From Neobacillus cucumis (lineage in GTDB: Bacteria > Bacillota > Bacilli > Bacillales_B > DSM-18226): DNA of 64,000 nucleotides. Both the position numbers and the translations under genes were made by a program. The notes under the pieces were generated by a model. The model was not told the DNA's origin, did not search any database, and saw only the letters and a program-made list of their open reading frames with translations. Each line of letters opens with the position of its first letter. Within the stretch, counting starts at the first letter, position 1. The stretch lies in contig NZ_JAEHGC010000011.1 in the NCBI RefSeq assembly GCF_016107705.1, positions 1 to 64,000 of the forward strand, written 5' to 3'. Of the stretch, positions 34,906 through 44,904 are shown piece by piece.

Positions 34906-37065
34906 ATGGTTGAACAACAATTAACATCTCTTCTGGAACAGATGACATTAGATGAAAAAATTGCTCAGCTTCTTCAGTTAGCAGGTCCTTTTTATAAAGG
35001 ATCAAAAGACAACGGCGAAATTACCGGGCCGATGGCTGAGATGGGGATTACGTTGGATGAAATTGAAAACAGCGGATCTGTACTCGGGGTTTCCGGAGCG
35101 GAGGATGTGATCCGGATTCAAGAGGAATATTTGAAAACAAATCGTCTTGGTATTCCCTTATTATTTATGGCGGATGTCGTCCATGGGTATCAAACGATTT
35201 TTCCGGTACCGCTTGCGATTGGCTGCTCATGGGATTTAGAGCTGGCTGAGAAGAGCGCTGAAATTGCTGCGAAAGAAGCAGCCGTGTCCGGTGTGCATGT
35301 AACCTTTGCGCCAATGGTTGATTTAGTTCGCGACTCGCGCTGGGGAAGGGTCATGGAATCGACCGGTGAAGATCCTTATTTAAATAGTGAATTTGCAAGA
35401 GCGTTTGTACGAGGTTTTCAAGGAGAAAATTTGAAAGAGGACACCTTTAAAGTGGCAGCATGTGTCAAACACTTTGCGGCTTATGGAGCTCCGGAAGGCG
35501 GACGAGATTATAATACCGTCAATATGTCAGAACGGCAATTACGCGAGTCTTATTTACCGGCCTATAAGGCGGCATTAGATGAAGGCTGTGAGATGGTCAT
35601 GACTTCCTTTAATACGGTTGACGGCATCCCATCGAGCGGAAACAAATGGTTAATGCGCGATTTGCTTAGAGGGGAATGGAAATTCGATGGTGTCGTGATT
35701 TCTGACTGGGGCGCCGTAAAAGAGCTGATTCCGCACGGTGTTGCGGAGGATGAAAGAGAAGCGGCAGCTAAATCCATCCTTGCCGGTGTCGATATTGAAA
35801 TGATGACAGCCTGCTATGTGAAGAATCTCAAGCAGCTGGTGGAAACGAATGAAGTAGACGAAGCGATGATTGATGAAGCCGTTCTCCGCATCTTACAGCT
35901 AAAGCAAAAATTAGGACTTTTTGAAAATCCTTATCGAGGGGCAAATGAAAAACTCGAACGAGAAGTGATCATGAGTAAGGAACATCGTCAGATTTCAAGA
36001 GAGCTCGCAACAAAGTCTGTTGTCCTTTTAAAAAATGACCATGTCCTTCCATTAAAAAAGGAACAGAAAATTGCCTTGATTGGTCCGTTTGGCGTTAGCG
36101 GGGATATTTTAGGTCCATGGTCATGGAGGGGTTCTAAGGACGAAGCGGTCCCACTGTCAGAGGGACTTTTGCAAAAAACATCCGATCTTACGATTGAAAA
36201 GGGCTGTGAGATCGAAACAGTGACAGAGGAGCAGCTAGAAGCAGCTGTGAAATCGGCCCAGGACGCCGATATCATTGTACTCGCTTTAGGAGAGGATTCA
36301 GAAATGAGCGGGGAGGCAGGCTGCCGTGCGGATATCCGCTTACCAGAAAGTCAGCTTGTCCTTGTATCGAGACTGAAACAGCTGGGCAAACCAATGGTAG
36401 CAGTATTGTTTAACGGACGGCCACTCGATTTACATGGTGTCATCGACCAGACTGATGCGGTGCTCGAGGCATGGTATCCGGGTACGGAAGGCGGCGCAGC
36501 CGTTGCAGATATTCTTTTTGGTGATGTGAATCCTTCGGGAAAACTGACGATGTCCTTCCCTTATTCGGTCGGTCAGGTTCCCGTTTACTATAATTGCTTT
36601 AATACGGGTCGGCCAAAATTGAATCCGGAAGTGAAGGAGCGCTATTTATCACAGTATTTGGATATTCCAAATGAACCGTTGCTTCCATTTGGTTTTGGAT
36701 TAAGCTACACGTCCTTTCGTTATCATGATTTCATCTTATCATCAGACATCTTAACGTCTGACAGTTCGTTAACCTTATCCGTCATGGTGACGAATACCGG
36801 TGAAGTTGCCGGGGACGAGGTTGTCCAATTATACATCCGGGATCTGTCCGGTGAAGTGGTCCGCCCGATAAAAGAGTTAAAGGCTTATGAAAAAGTCACG
36901 TTACAGCCAGGGGAATCAAAAGAAGTCACCTTTACGATCACGGAAGAACAATTAAGGTACTATCATTCAGATTTAACATTTGCGAGTGACCAGGGAAGCT
37001 TTGAGGCTTATATTGGTCCGGACAGTCAAAATGTTACCTCTTTTTCTTTCAAATTATTGAAATAG
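34906..37065 (+). CDS. GH3 beta-glucosidase
   Basis: A 719-residue GH3 enzyme: N-terminal barrel, alpha/beta sandwich, and a C-terminal fibronectin-like domain from about residue 620. The nucleophile region is DGVVISDWGA with D267. Other markers are FAPMVDLVRDSRWGRVMEST and KHFAAYGAPEGGRDY. It likely releases glucose from imported beta-glucosides (sophorose-type). ATG 34906 is 8 bases after GGAGG; the longer frame would begin inside the promoter. First gene of the plus-strand operon; no signal peptide, so cytoplasmic. Confidence 0.93.
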   Translation: MVEQQLTSLLEQMTLDEKIAQLLQLAGPFYKGSKDNGEITGPMAEMGITLDEIENSGSVLGVSGAEDVIRIQEEYLKTNRLGIPLLFMADVVHGYQTIFPVPLAIGCSWDLELAEKSAEIAAKEAAVSGVHVTFAPMVDLVRDSRWGRVMESTGEDPYLNSEFARAFVRGFQGENLKEDTFKVAACVKHFAAYGAPEGGRDYNTVNMSERQLRESYLPAYKAALDEGCEMVMTSFNTVDGIPSSGNKWLMRDLLRGEWKFDGVVISDWGAVKELIPHGVAEDEREAAAKSILAGVDIEMMTACYVKNLKQLVETNEVDEAMIDEAVLRILQLKQKLGLFENPYRGANEKLEREVIMSKEHRQISRELATKSVVLLKNDHVLPLKKEQKIALIGPFGVSGDILGPWSWRGSKDEAVPLSEGLLQKTSDLTIEKGCEIETVTEEQLEAAVKSAQDADIIVLALGEDSEMSGEAGCRADIRLPESQLVLVSRLKQLGKPMVAVLFNGRPLDLHGVIDQTDAVLEAWYPGTEGGAAVADILFGDVNPSGKLTMSFPYSVGQVPVYYNCFNTGRPKLNPEVKERYLSQYLDIPNEPLLPFGFGLSYTSFRYHDFILSSDILTSDSSLTLSVMVTNTGEVAGDEVVQLYIRDLSGEVVRPIKELKAYEKVTLQPGESKEVTFTITEEQLRYYHSDLTFASDQGSFEAYIGPDSQNVTSFSFKLLK

Positions 37066-37082
37066 TAAGTGAGGAGAAAAAA

Positions 37083-40000
37083 ATGACAACTATGTCAGAG
37101 ACGAAGTTTCAACTTAAAACAGGGGATTATCAGTTTACCTTTTTCCATACCGGGGATCTTTTTGAAGCAGCCCATCAAAACATCATGCTGAATCAATGGT
37201 TGGGCAATCCAATGGATGGTTCATTAAATAATCTTTATTTGCGCATCCATGAAGGGGAAAAAATTGAAGCTTTCCCCATGCTCGGAGTCCATTCAAACAG
37301 CAAGGTCAGCTATACCGAAACAAGTGTCATTTCAAAGGGGAAAGTAAAAGGGATCGAGTATCAGGTGATCTTTTCCTTAACGGAACAAGGGATTTGGTTC
37401 TGGGATGTGACGTTAAATGGTCAAAATGCTGATGTGGATGTCATTTATGCTCAGGATTTAGGAATCGCGGAAAAAGGGGCTGTCCGCACCAATGAGGCTT
37501 TTCTATCCCAGTATATCGACCATAAGGTTTTCGATCATAACCAAAAAGGGTTTATTGTCTGTTCGCGGCAAAATCAGCCCCAGCAAGGAATGTTCCCGTA
37601 TTTGCAGCAAGGGGCGTTAACAAAAGCTACTGGTTACTCTACTGACGGTTTTCAATTTTTTGGCCTTTCCTACAAAGAAACCAATGAGCCTGAGGCATTA
37701 ACAAAAGAACAGCTTGCGAATGAAGTGTATCAATACGAATTTGCATATACCGCCCTACAGTCAGAACGGATCCAATTAGCAGGCGAAGCACAGGTTGTTT
37801 TCTATAGCCTTTTTAAAGAGAATCATCCAGAAGCGATTACGGAACTGGAGTTTGAAAAAGAGATCATGGATGCCTGGGACCAAGTGAAGGCACAGAAACA
37901 AAGGAATGCTGTGAGTACTGAACCGTTTGAAATGGCTGTATCTTTCGGCAGCCCGTTACAAACGATTTCCATGAATGCAGAAGAAATCGATGGTTTGTTC
38001 CCGAATCGTCATCAGGAGGAGCGGGATGGTGAAACATTGTTATCCTTCTTCACCGATACCCATGAACATGTGGTGTTGAAAGAAAAAGAACTGGTGGTCG
38101 AGCGTCCGCACGGTCACATTCTCATGACGGGCCAAAATGCACAAATGCGTGAAGATGTGTTAACGACTACCTCTTATATGTACGGAATTTTCAACTCGCA
38201 GGTCGTGATCGGCAATACGAATTTTAATAAAATGCTGACGAATGCCAGAAACGCGCTAAACGTAATGAAAACCTCCGGGCAGCGGATTTATGTGGAAATC
38301 AATGAAGTTTTCCACCAATTGACCATGCCGTCTATGTTTGAACTTGGCTTTAACTATGCCCGCTGGTATTACAAAACCGCAGATGAAATGTTTGTTATTA
38401 CTAACATAACTGCATTGGAAACACCGGAATTGCAATTAACCGTGCGTTCAACCAGCGGTAAGTCTTATCGTTACCTGGTAACAAATCAGGTTTCGATGAA
38501 CACGAACGAATTTGAGACAGGATTCAGATTGGAGAAATCGGGCCAAGTCATTTCTGTTTTTGCCGAAAAAAATTCGGATAGTGCGAAAGTTTACCCTGAT
38601 CTTCAGTATCGCATGCAATTAATGGGTGCCGAGTTTACACTTAAGGACGATCAGCGTTTCGCAGAAGCTTCATTACTGGTTATGGAGACAGGAGAAACGT
38701 CAGAATGGGCGATGGCCATTCAAGGTCTTCTTCGCGGTGAAGAGTTGCCGTTTTCTTTAATTAAAATCGAAGAAGAAATCGAGAAGTATCGTGAATTTTA
38801 CCGTTCTTTGATGAATGGGTTCCAATTACATCTTAATGAAAAAATTGAGAAGTTCAATGACTTAGCGTGGTGGTATACCCATAATATGCTCGTTCATTAC
38901 TCCGTTCCTCATGGATTGGAGCAATACGGTGGCGCTGCCTGGGGTACACGTGATGTCTGCCAGGGACCATCTGAGTATTTCCTTGCCACACAAAGGTACG
39001 ACGCGGTACGAGAAATCATTAAGACTGTTTATTCTCATCAATATGAAGATGACGGCAATTGGCCGCAATGGTTCATGTTCGATCGATATTATCGGATCCA
39101 GCAGGAAGACAGCCATGGCGATATCATTGTCTGGCCGTTAAAAATATTGAGTGATTATCTGGCGATTACAAAGGATTATGCGATTTTAAACGAAAAGGTT
39201 CCTTTTACACAGAAGGGAAGCTTCGAGTTTACCGAAGAACAATTTACCATCTTTGAACATGCCAAAAAGGAAATTTCTTATATTACCAGTCATTTCATTC
39301 ATGATACCTATTTATCCTCGTATGGGGATGGGGATTGGGATGATACGCTGCAGCCTGCCAACGCCAACTTAAAGAAATATATGGTGAGCGGTTGGACCGT
39401 TGCATTGACATACCAGGTTCTGAACCAGCTTGCACAGCAATTGGCAGAAGTGGATGAGGCGGAAGCGAAGGAGCTTCATGCTTTAGCAAAAGGAATTGAA
39501 ACGGACTTTAATCAATATATGCTGCAAACAGGCATCCTTCCTGGTTTTGTCTATATGGAAAACCCTGGTGAAGCTGAATTGATGCTGCATCCGAGCGATG
39601 AGAAAACGGGTGTTCATTACCGTTTGCTTCCAATGAATCGCGGTATTATCTCTGAGCTTTTAACACCGGAGAGTGCGGAATCTCATTATCAAATTATTAA
39701 AGAAAAGCTCTATCATCCTGATGGAGTCCGTTTAATGGACCGTCCTGCCAACTATGCGGGCGGGGTCAGCACCCACTTTAAACGGGCTGAACAGGCATCG
39801 AATTTCGGTCGCGAAGTAGGTCTTCAATATGTTCATGCCCATATTCGCTTTATTGAAGCGATGGCCAAGCTTGGCAAGGTCGAGGAAGTCTGGAAGGGCT
39901 TAGAGGTTATTAACCCAATCAGCATTCAGGAAGTGGTTCCGAATGCGGAGCGCAGACAAAGCAACGCCTACTTCAGCAGCTCTGATGGAAAGTTTCATAC

Positions 40001-40397
40001 CCGTTATGAGGCCCAAGAGCAGTTTGAACAGCTTCGTCAGGGTACCGTACAGGTAAAAGGCGGCTGGCGCATCTACTCAAGCGGCCCTGGAATTTACATG
40101 AACCAGTTGATTTCAAACTGTCTTGGCATCCGTTTGGAGGGAGACGATTTAATCATTGACCCCGTTCTTTCTCAGGATCTCGATGGGCTTGAGTTCCACT
40201 TCACGGTGAAAAATCAGCCGGTCAAATTTGTTTATCATGTAAATGGTATGGCTGTAAATCGCGTGGTTGTGAATGGTCATAAGTCTTCAGTAGAAAAGGT
40301 AGCCAATCGATATCGCGAGACGGGTGTCAGAATAAATGGCAAGGAGCTTGCAAACTTGTTGGCAGAAACGGAAAATACAATTGAGATTTATATGTAA
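37083..40397 (+). CDS. GH94-type phosphorylase, probable 1,2-beta-oligoglucan phosphorylase
   Basis: A 1104-residue protein with an N-terminal beta-sandwich, linker and (alpha/alpha)6 barrel. The catalytic stretch SYGDGDWDDTLQPAN (residues 746-760) corresponds to the GDWND region holding the general acid of GH94 enzymes. GAAWGTRDVCQGP and HMPYGGV-like sugar-binding stretches are consistent. The size (about 300 residues longer than cellobiose phosphorylase) fits 1,2-beta-oligoglucan phosphorylase. It would give glucose 1-phosphate. AGGAG precedes the ATG; 17 bases after GH3. Confidence 0.8.
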   Translation: MTTMSETKFQLKTGDYQFTFFHTGDLFEAAHQNIMLNQWLGNPMDGSLNNLYLRIHEGEKIEAFPMLGVHSNSKVSYTETSVISKGKVKGIEYQVIFSLTEQGIWFWDVTLNGQNADVDVIYAQDLGIAEKGAVRTNEAFLSQYIDHKVFDHNQKGFIVCSRQNQPQQGMFPYLQQGALTKATGYSTDGFQFFGLSYKETNEPEALTKEQLANEVYQYEFAYTALQSERIQLAGEAQVVFYSLFKENHPEAITELEFEKEIMDAWDQVKAQKQRNAVSTEPFEMAVSFGSPLQTISMNAEEIDGLFPNRHQEERDGETLLSFFTDTHEHVVLKEKELVVERPHGHILMTGQNAQMREDVLTTTSYMYGIFNSQVVIGNTNFNKMLTNARNALNVMKTSGQRIYVEINEVFHQLTMPSMFELGFNYARWYYKTADEMFVITNITALETPELQLTVRSTSGKSYRYLVTNQVSMNTNEFETGFRLEKSGQVISVFAEKNSDSAKVYPDLQYRMQLMGAEFTLKDDQRFAEASLLVMETGETSEWAMAIQGLLRGEELPFSLIKIEEEIEKYREFYRSLMNGFQLHLNEKIEKFNDLAWWYTHNMLVHYSVPHGLEQYGGAAWGTRDVCQGPSEYFLATQRYDAVREIIKTVYSHQYEDDGNWPQWFMFDRYYRIQQEDSHGDIIVWPLKILSDYLAITKDYAILNEKVPFTQKGSFEFTEEQFTIFEHAKKEISYITSHFIHDTYLSSYGDGDWDDTLQPANANLKKYMVSGWTVALTYQVLNQLAQQLAEVDEAEAKELHALAKGIETDFNQYMLQTGILPGFVYMENPGEAELMLHPSDEKTGVHYRLLPMNRGIISELLTPESAESHYQIIKEKLYHPDGVRLMDRPANYAGGVSTHFKRAEQASNFGREVGLQYVHAHIRFIEAMAKLGKVEEVWKGLEVINPISIQEVVPNAERRQSNAYFSSSDGKFHTRYEAQEQFEQLRQGTVQVKGGWRIYSSGPGIYMNQLISNCLGIRLEGDDLIIDPVLSQDLDGLEFHFTVKNQPVKFVYHVNGMAVNRVVVNGHKSSVEKVANRYRETGVRINGKELANLLAETENTIEIYM

Positions 40398-40402
40398 TGG
40401 AG

Positions 40403-40440
40403 AAGGCCAGCGGTCGCAAGTTCACCGCGGCTTTTCTTCT
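40403..40440 (+). terminator. Intercistronic hairpin before the GH13 gene
   Basis: AAGGCCAGCGGT / ACCGCGGCTTTT with a bulge, followed by CTTCTTTTTT. It may partly terminate transcripts between GH94 and GH13. Confidence 0.6.
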
Positions 40441-40463
40441 TTTTTAAAAAAGGAGAGGTCTAT

Positions 40464-42071
40464 GTGAATTCTGAATGGTGGCATAAAAGTGTTGTCTATC
40501 AAATTTATCCAAGAAGCTTTCAAGATTCGAATGGGGACGGGATCGGGGATCTTCAAGGGATTATTTCCAGACTGGACTATATTCAAGCGCTTGGAGTGGA
40601 TATGATCTGGCTTTGTCCTGTGTACGCCTCGCCCAATGATGATAACGGGTATGATATCAGTGATTATTATTCCATTCATCCAGAATACGGCACGATGGAG
40701 GACATGGAACAACTGATTTCCGAGGCGGCTAACCGCGGGATTGGAATCATGATGGATATTGTCGCAAATCATACATCAGACGAACATCCATGGTTTATCG
40801 AAGCGAGCAAGGATCAGAACAGTCCTTATCGAGATTATTATGTGTGGCGCGATCAGCCTCAAAATGACATTCAATCGATTTTTGGAGGAAGCGCCTGGGA
40901 GTACAGCAAAGAGACGAAACAATATTACTTACACATGTTTAGTAAAAAACAACCGGACTTAAACTGGCATTATCCTCCCGTCCGCAGGGCGATTTATGAT
41001 GTGATGGAATTTTGGATTGAAAAAGGCATTAAAGGATTCCGTTTCGATGTCATTGATCTGATTGCAAAAGAAATCGACAAGAACATCATCGCAAATGGAC
41101 CGCTCCTTCATCCGTATCTCAAAGAAATGTACCAGGAAGTCTTGGAAGGAAAGGGAATTGTAACGGTTGGGGAAACGGGAGGTGCGGATGTCTCACAGGC
41201 ACTTCTATACACGAATCCGGACGAAAAGGAACTCAGTATGGTTTTTTCCTTTGAACATATCGCCCTAGATGAAGTACCGGGAAAACAGAAGTGGGATTTA
41301 AAGCCATTAAACCTTGATGACCTAAAACAGGTTAATTCGAATTGGCAAAATTGCTTAGCCGATAAGGGATGGAACAGTCTTTTTTGGAATAATCATGACC
41401 AGCCGAGAATTGTTTCGAGATGGGGAAATGACACAGAATACCGCTATGAGAGTGCAACCATGTTAGCCGCTCTTCTTCATCTGATGCGGGGAACTCCTTA
41501 CATTTATCAAGGGGAAGAAATCGGGATGACAAACGTTTCGTTTACCGATCTATCTTCCTATCGGGATATTGAAACCTTCCAAATGTACAAGGAAAGAATA
41601 GAAAAAGGATTTTCACATGAAGAGATTTTTGAATCCATTCATGCAAAAGGACGCGATAATGCAAGGACTCCGATGCAATGGAATTCACTTCCTGAGGCAG
41701 GTTTTACAAAAGGAATCCCGTGGATTTCTGTTAATCCTAACTTTGTTGACATTAATGCGGAGAAGGACCGGCAATCCGAAAAATCGATTTTCCGTTTCTA
41801 TCAAAAATTAGTGAACCTTCGAAAAAATAGTGACCTAATCGTTTACGGGGATTATCAATTATTGGAAACGGAACCGGAAATCTTTGCATACACGAGACAG
41901 TGGAAAAATGAACAGTTGTTTGTCTTTTGTAATTTTACCGAAGAAATCGTTGATTGTTCCTTGCTTCCATCCGGAGAGCTGTTTCTTCAAAACTATGCGT
42001 CCAGTCCATTAGCAGGGAAATTGCGTCCTTATGAAGTGGTTGTTTGGAAGAAAACTAGCATTAAATTTTAG
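40464..42071 (+). CDS. GH13 alpha-glucosidase (oligo-1,6-glucosidase type)
   Basis: A 535-residue cytoplasmic GH13 enzyme. Starts WWHKSVVYQIYPRSFQDSNG. Catalytic regions: DIVANHTSDEH, GFRFDVID (nucleophile D), GETGG and NHDQPR. It hydrolyses alpha-1,4 or alpha-1,6 glucosides, which is unexpected in a beta-glucan locus unless it handles a second sugar or acts in turnover. GTG start follows GGAGAGG. Last enzyme gene before the LacI regulator, 66 bases after GH94. Confidence 0.9.
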   Translation: MNSEWWHKSVVYQIYPRSFQDSNGDGIGDLQGIISRLDYIQALGVDMIWLCPVYASPNDDNGYDISDYYSIHPEYGTMEDMEQLISEAANRGIGIMMDIVANHTSDEHPWFIEASKDQNSPYRDYYVWRDQPQNDIQSIFGGSAWEYSKETKQYYLHMFSKKQPDLNWHYPPVRRAIYDVMEFWIEKGIKGFRFDVIDLIAKEIDKNIIANGPLLHPYLKEMYQEVLEGKGIVTVGETGGADVSQALLYTNPDEKELSMVFSFEHIALDEVPGKQKWDLKPLNLDDLKQVNSNWQNCLADKGWNSLFWNNHDQPRIVSRWGNDTEYRYESATMLAALLHLMRGTPYIYQGEEIGMTNVSFTDLSSYRDIETFQMYKERIEKGFSHEEIFESIHAKGRDNARTPMQWNSLPEAGFTKGIPWISVNPNFVDINAEKDRQSEKSIFRFYQKLVNLRKNSDLIVYGDYQLLETEPEIFAYTRQWKNEQLFVFCNFTEEIVDCSLLPSGELFLQNYASSPLAGKLRPYEVVVWKKTSIKF

Positions 42072-42121
42072 TAAAGGACACTGTATAATGAATGTAAGAT
42101 GGTTGGATGGGAGAGAACGTT

Positions 42122-43090
42122 GTGGTTAGTATAAAAGATATTGCTAAAAAGGCAGGAGTTTCCATTTCTACTGTTTCCTATGCCTTAAATGGCAACCCGA
42201 AGGTGACGGAAGAAACGGCATCCAAAATTTTAGCCATTGCCAATGAACTGAATTATATTCCGAATGCAGCCGCCCGATCATTAAAAAAGCAAGAAACGAA
42301 GATTATTGGGGTTTTCCTTACCAATTATGGCGGCGCTTTTTACGGCCAACTGTTACAGGGAATGCAAGAAGCTTTAAGTCAGGAAGGCTATGAACTGATC
42401 GTTTGCAGCGGCAGGGAATCCCATCGGTTTCTTCCAGAACGTATGATTGACGGGGCCATTATTTTAGATGTCACTTTTTCGAATGAAGAATTGATTACCT
42501 ACGCTAATCGAGGACATAAATTAGTGGTGATGGACCGGGAATTGGATCATCCTAATATTAATCAAGTACTCCTTGATAATAAAGCGGGTGCTACATTAGC
42601 GATTGATTACTTAGTTGAAAAAGGCTATCAGAAACTTTATGTTGTGACGGGGCCCAATTCCTCATATGATTCGAATCAACGTCTTCAAGCTGCAAGACAG
42701 GCAGTGAAGCGATATGGACATATTCAATATACTGAAATAGAAGGAAACTTTAATAAACCCTCAGGTGAACGTGCCGCAGAGCAAATCGTAAACGAATATA
42801 CAGAACCCGCTGCTGTCTTTTGCCTAAATGACGAAATGGCGATTGGCATGTATAATTATTTGGATAAAACCAATTTCCGTGTGGGCGAACATATTCATAT
42901 TTTCGGGTTTGACAATATTGAGGTGGCTCAATATATACGGCCTAGGCTCGCAAGTATTGATTATTCTGAACAGAAATGGGGAGCCTTGTCCGCTGAACAT
43001 CTGCTAAAATTACTGACCGATGAATCGGTTGAACATGAAAGAATCTATGTGTCACTGATTGAAGGAGATTCCGTGAAAAAAGTTCTATAA
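42122..43090 (+). CDS. LacI-family transcriptional regulator of the sugar locus
   Basis: A 322-residue LacI/GalR protein. Helix-turn-helix SIKDIAKKAGVSISTVSYAL at the N-terminus with hinge YIPNAAARSLKK, then a periplasmic-binding-fold effector domain (ENVVV... not counted). GTG 42122 is chosen: GGGAGAG lies 6 bases before it; the ATG at 42107 has none. A TATAAT at 42084 may give it a weak own promoter. It probably binds the five GAAACGTTTC sites. Confidence 0.85.
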   Translation: MVSIKDIAKKAGVSISTVSYALNGNPKVTEETASKILAIANELNYIPNAAARSLKKQETKIIGVFLTNYGGAFYGQLLQGMQEALSQEGYELIVCSGRESHRFLPERMIDGAIILDVTFSNEELITYANRGHKLVVMDRELDHPNINQVLLDNKAGATLAIDYLVEKGYQKLYVVTGPNSSYDSNQRLQAARQAVKRYGHIQYTEIEGNFNKPSGERAAEQIVNEYTEPAAVFCLNDEMAIGMYNYLDKTNFRVGEHIHIFGFDNIEVAQYIRPRLASIDYSEQKWGALSAEHLLKLLTDESVEHERIYVSLIEGDSVKKVL

Positions 43091-43523
43091 GAGTTCTTTT
43101 ACCTTTCTCTTAGTATTTGAACCTGATTTCGGCAGAAGTTTAGAGTTAGACAGTACTTTATGGAATACCCTCCCCCTCCTGTTAAGAAGAATAGGAGGGT
43201 ATTTGTATGTCATTTACTCACGCACGGTTGACAAAGAATGGGCTTAGTAATGAATTTAAGGTAGTCATCCACTCAATTACAGCTAGGGATAACAAAGGAA
43301 ACCTATGGATTTAACGGCATTCGTGGAATAGATTTTTTAATTGAATCCGGTGCAATAATAGATTTTAAGGAAATGATCAGATAAAAGGAAAGAAGGGACC
43401 ATTTGTGGTCCCTTTTTCGTGCCAAAAAGGGATATTTTTGGGGTAAACAATATTTTGAATATTTAGTCTAAAAGTCACTTAAGGAAATATATCATTAAAG
43501 AACGAATAAAGGGGGGAAACGGA
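43091..43523. other. Intergenic region with hairpins and ORF scraps
   Basis: 43164-43203: AATACCCTCC / GGAGGGTATT stem with 20-base loop, a terminator candidate for the LacI gene. 43207-43314: a 35-codon frame (MSFTHARLTKNG...) preceded by GGAGGG that belongs to the hairpin arm, and a frame-shifted continuation FNGIRGIDFLIESGAIIDF; likely debris. 43393-43418: AAGGGACCA / TGGTCCCTT then TTTTC, a terminator. 43471-43496 is a 26-bp segment repeated exactly at 49441-49466. Confidence 0.5.
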
Positions 43524-44711
43524 TTGAAGAAATTTTTAAGCGCAATACCGTTATCGTTACAACATCTGTTTGCGATGTTTGGTGCAACCGTTTTGGTGCC
43601 AGCCCTCACCGGTCTTGATCCAGGAAGTGCTCTTATTGCCAGTGGTGTAGGAACCTTGATTTTCCATCTTATTACCGGCGGAAAGGTTCCTACGTATCTA
43701 GGTTCATCCTTTGCCTTTATTGCTCCGCTTGCGTTGTATGTCGGGAAGCTACATTCACCGGGTGAAGCCGTCGCAGGTCTGATTAGCGTTTCGATTGTTT
43801 ATGCCATTGTATCTTTGATTATTTCATTTGTCGGTTTTGAAAAGGTCCGTAAGGTAATTCCTGCAGTTGTCGTCGGACCGGTTGTCAGTATTATCGGTCT
43901 TTCGCTGGCAACCACGGCGGTGACCAATATGGCTTCGACCCATTGGGATGTTGCGATTGTCAGCCTTCTGGCAGCGGTTATCGCAACGCTTGCAGGCACA
44001 AAGGTGATCCGTCTCTTGCCGCTTATCATTGGTCTTGCTGTCGGGTATGCTTATGCCGCGGTCCGTGGGTTTGTTGATTTTCATACCATTGCCACTGCAC
44101 CGAATTTTGCGCTACCGCATTTCGTTATGCCGGAATTCACCTGGGTAGTCATTCTCGGAATGGCGCCAATTGCTCTGGTTACCATCATCGAAGACCTTGG
44201 ACATATGTTTGTGCTAAATGAGATTATCGGAAAAGATGTGACAAAGAATCCTGGATTTTCGAGGATCCTCTGGGGGAATGGAATTGCAACATTAGTCTCC
44301 GGCTTCATCGGCGGACCTGCGCAAACCACTTACGCCGAAAATCTTGGGGTTTTAGCCATCACCCGCCAGTTTTCCAGCAGGATCATTCAGGGGGCTGCTG
44401 TTATTGCGATTCTTCTTGGCTTGTTCGGTAAAGTGGGAGCTGTGATTCAATCGATTCCAGTTGCAGTGATGGGTGGTATATGTATTTTGTTGTTTGGTAT
44501 GATCGCGGCAATGGGGATCCGTCACCTCCTTGAGGAGAAAGTGAGTCTGGCGAATATGAAAAATTTGGTCATCGTTGCGATTATCTTCATCATTGGGGTT
44601 GGATATGCGCATAATGGGATCGCCTACGCTACCATTGCCGGATTGCTCATTTATTGGATTGTACCTGATTTCACGACAAAGAGAGAAGGTCAAAGTGAAA
44701 AAACTATTTGA
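43524..44711 (+). CDS. NCS2-family uracil/xanthine permease
   Basis: A 395-residue NCS2 permease, UraA-like, with about 14 helices. It begins LSLQHLFAMFGATVLVPALT, the standard entry of the family (QH motif), and contains PTYLGSSFAFIAPL and GMAPIALVTIIEDLGHM with the conserved E..H pair of the substrate site, and GGPAQTTYAENLGVLAITR. Proton symport of uracil or a related base. TTG start with GGGGGG 9 bases upstream. No other nucleotide genes or pyrimidine riboswitch are near. Confidence 0.9.
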   Translation: MKKFLSAIPLSLQHLFAMFGATVLVPALTGLDPGSALIASGVGTLIFHLITGGKVPTYLGSSFAFIAPLALYVGKLHSPGEAVAGLISVSIVYAIVSLIISFVGFEKVRKVIPAVVVGPVVSIIGLSLATTAVTNMASTHWDVAIVSLLAAVIATLAGTKVIRLLPLIIGLAVGYAYAAVRGFVDFHTIATAPNFALPHFVMPEFTWVVILGMAPIALVTIIEDLGHMFVLNEIIGKDVTKNPGFSRILWGNGIATLVSGFIGGPAQTTYAENLGVLAITRQFSSRIIQGAAVIAILLGLFGKVGAVIQSIPVAVMGGICILLFGMIAAMGIRHLLEEKVSLANMKNLVIVAIIFIIGVGYAHNGIAYATIAGLLIYWIVPDFTTKREGQSEKTI

Positions 44712-44904
44712 AAAACTTGTAGCGGATGGCCATTTAGTTGTACGTTAACAAATTCATGGTGATGGCAGAGCTGCAGATTTTGTCAAAGGTTGATAGGCTT
44801 TTGTATTTATAGAAAGTGTTAGAATGGAGTTGCAACTGAATATTGTGAGGGTGGCCGTGTTGTCAATCTTCTTTTCCTTGCTTTAAGGAAAGGAGGTGAT
44901 AATC

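Noticed and set aside
37083..40397. Cyclic beta-1,2-glucan synthase
   Set aside because: It lacks the GT84 membrane region and glycoamylase domain, and is about 1100 rather than about 2800 residues.
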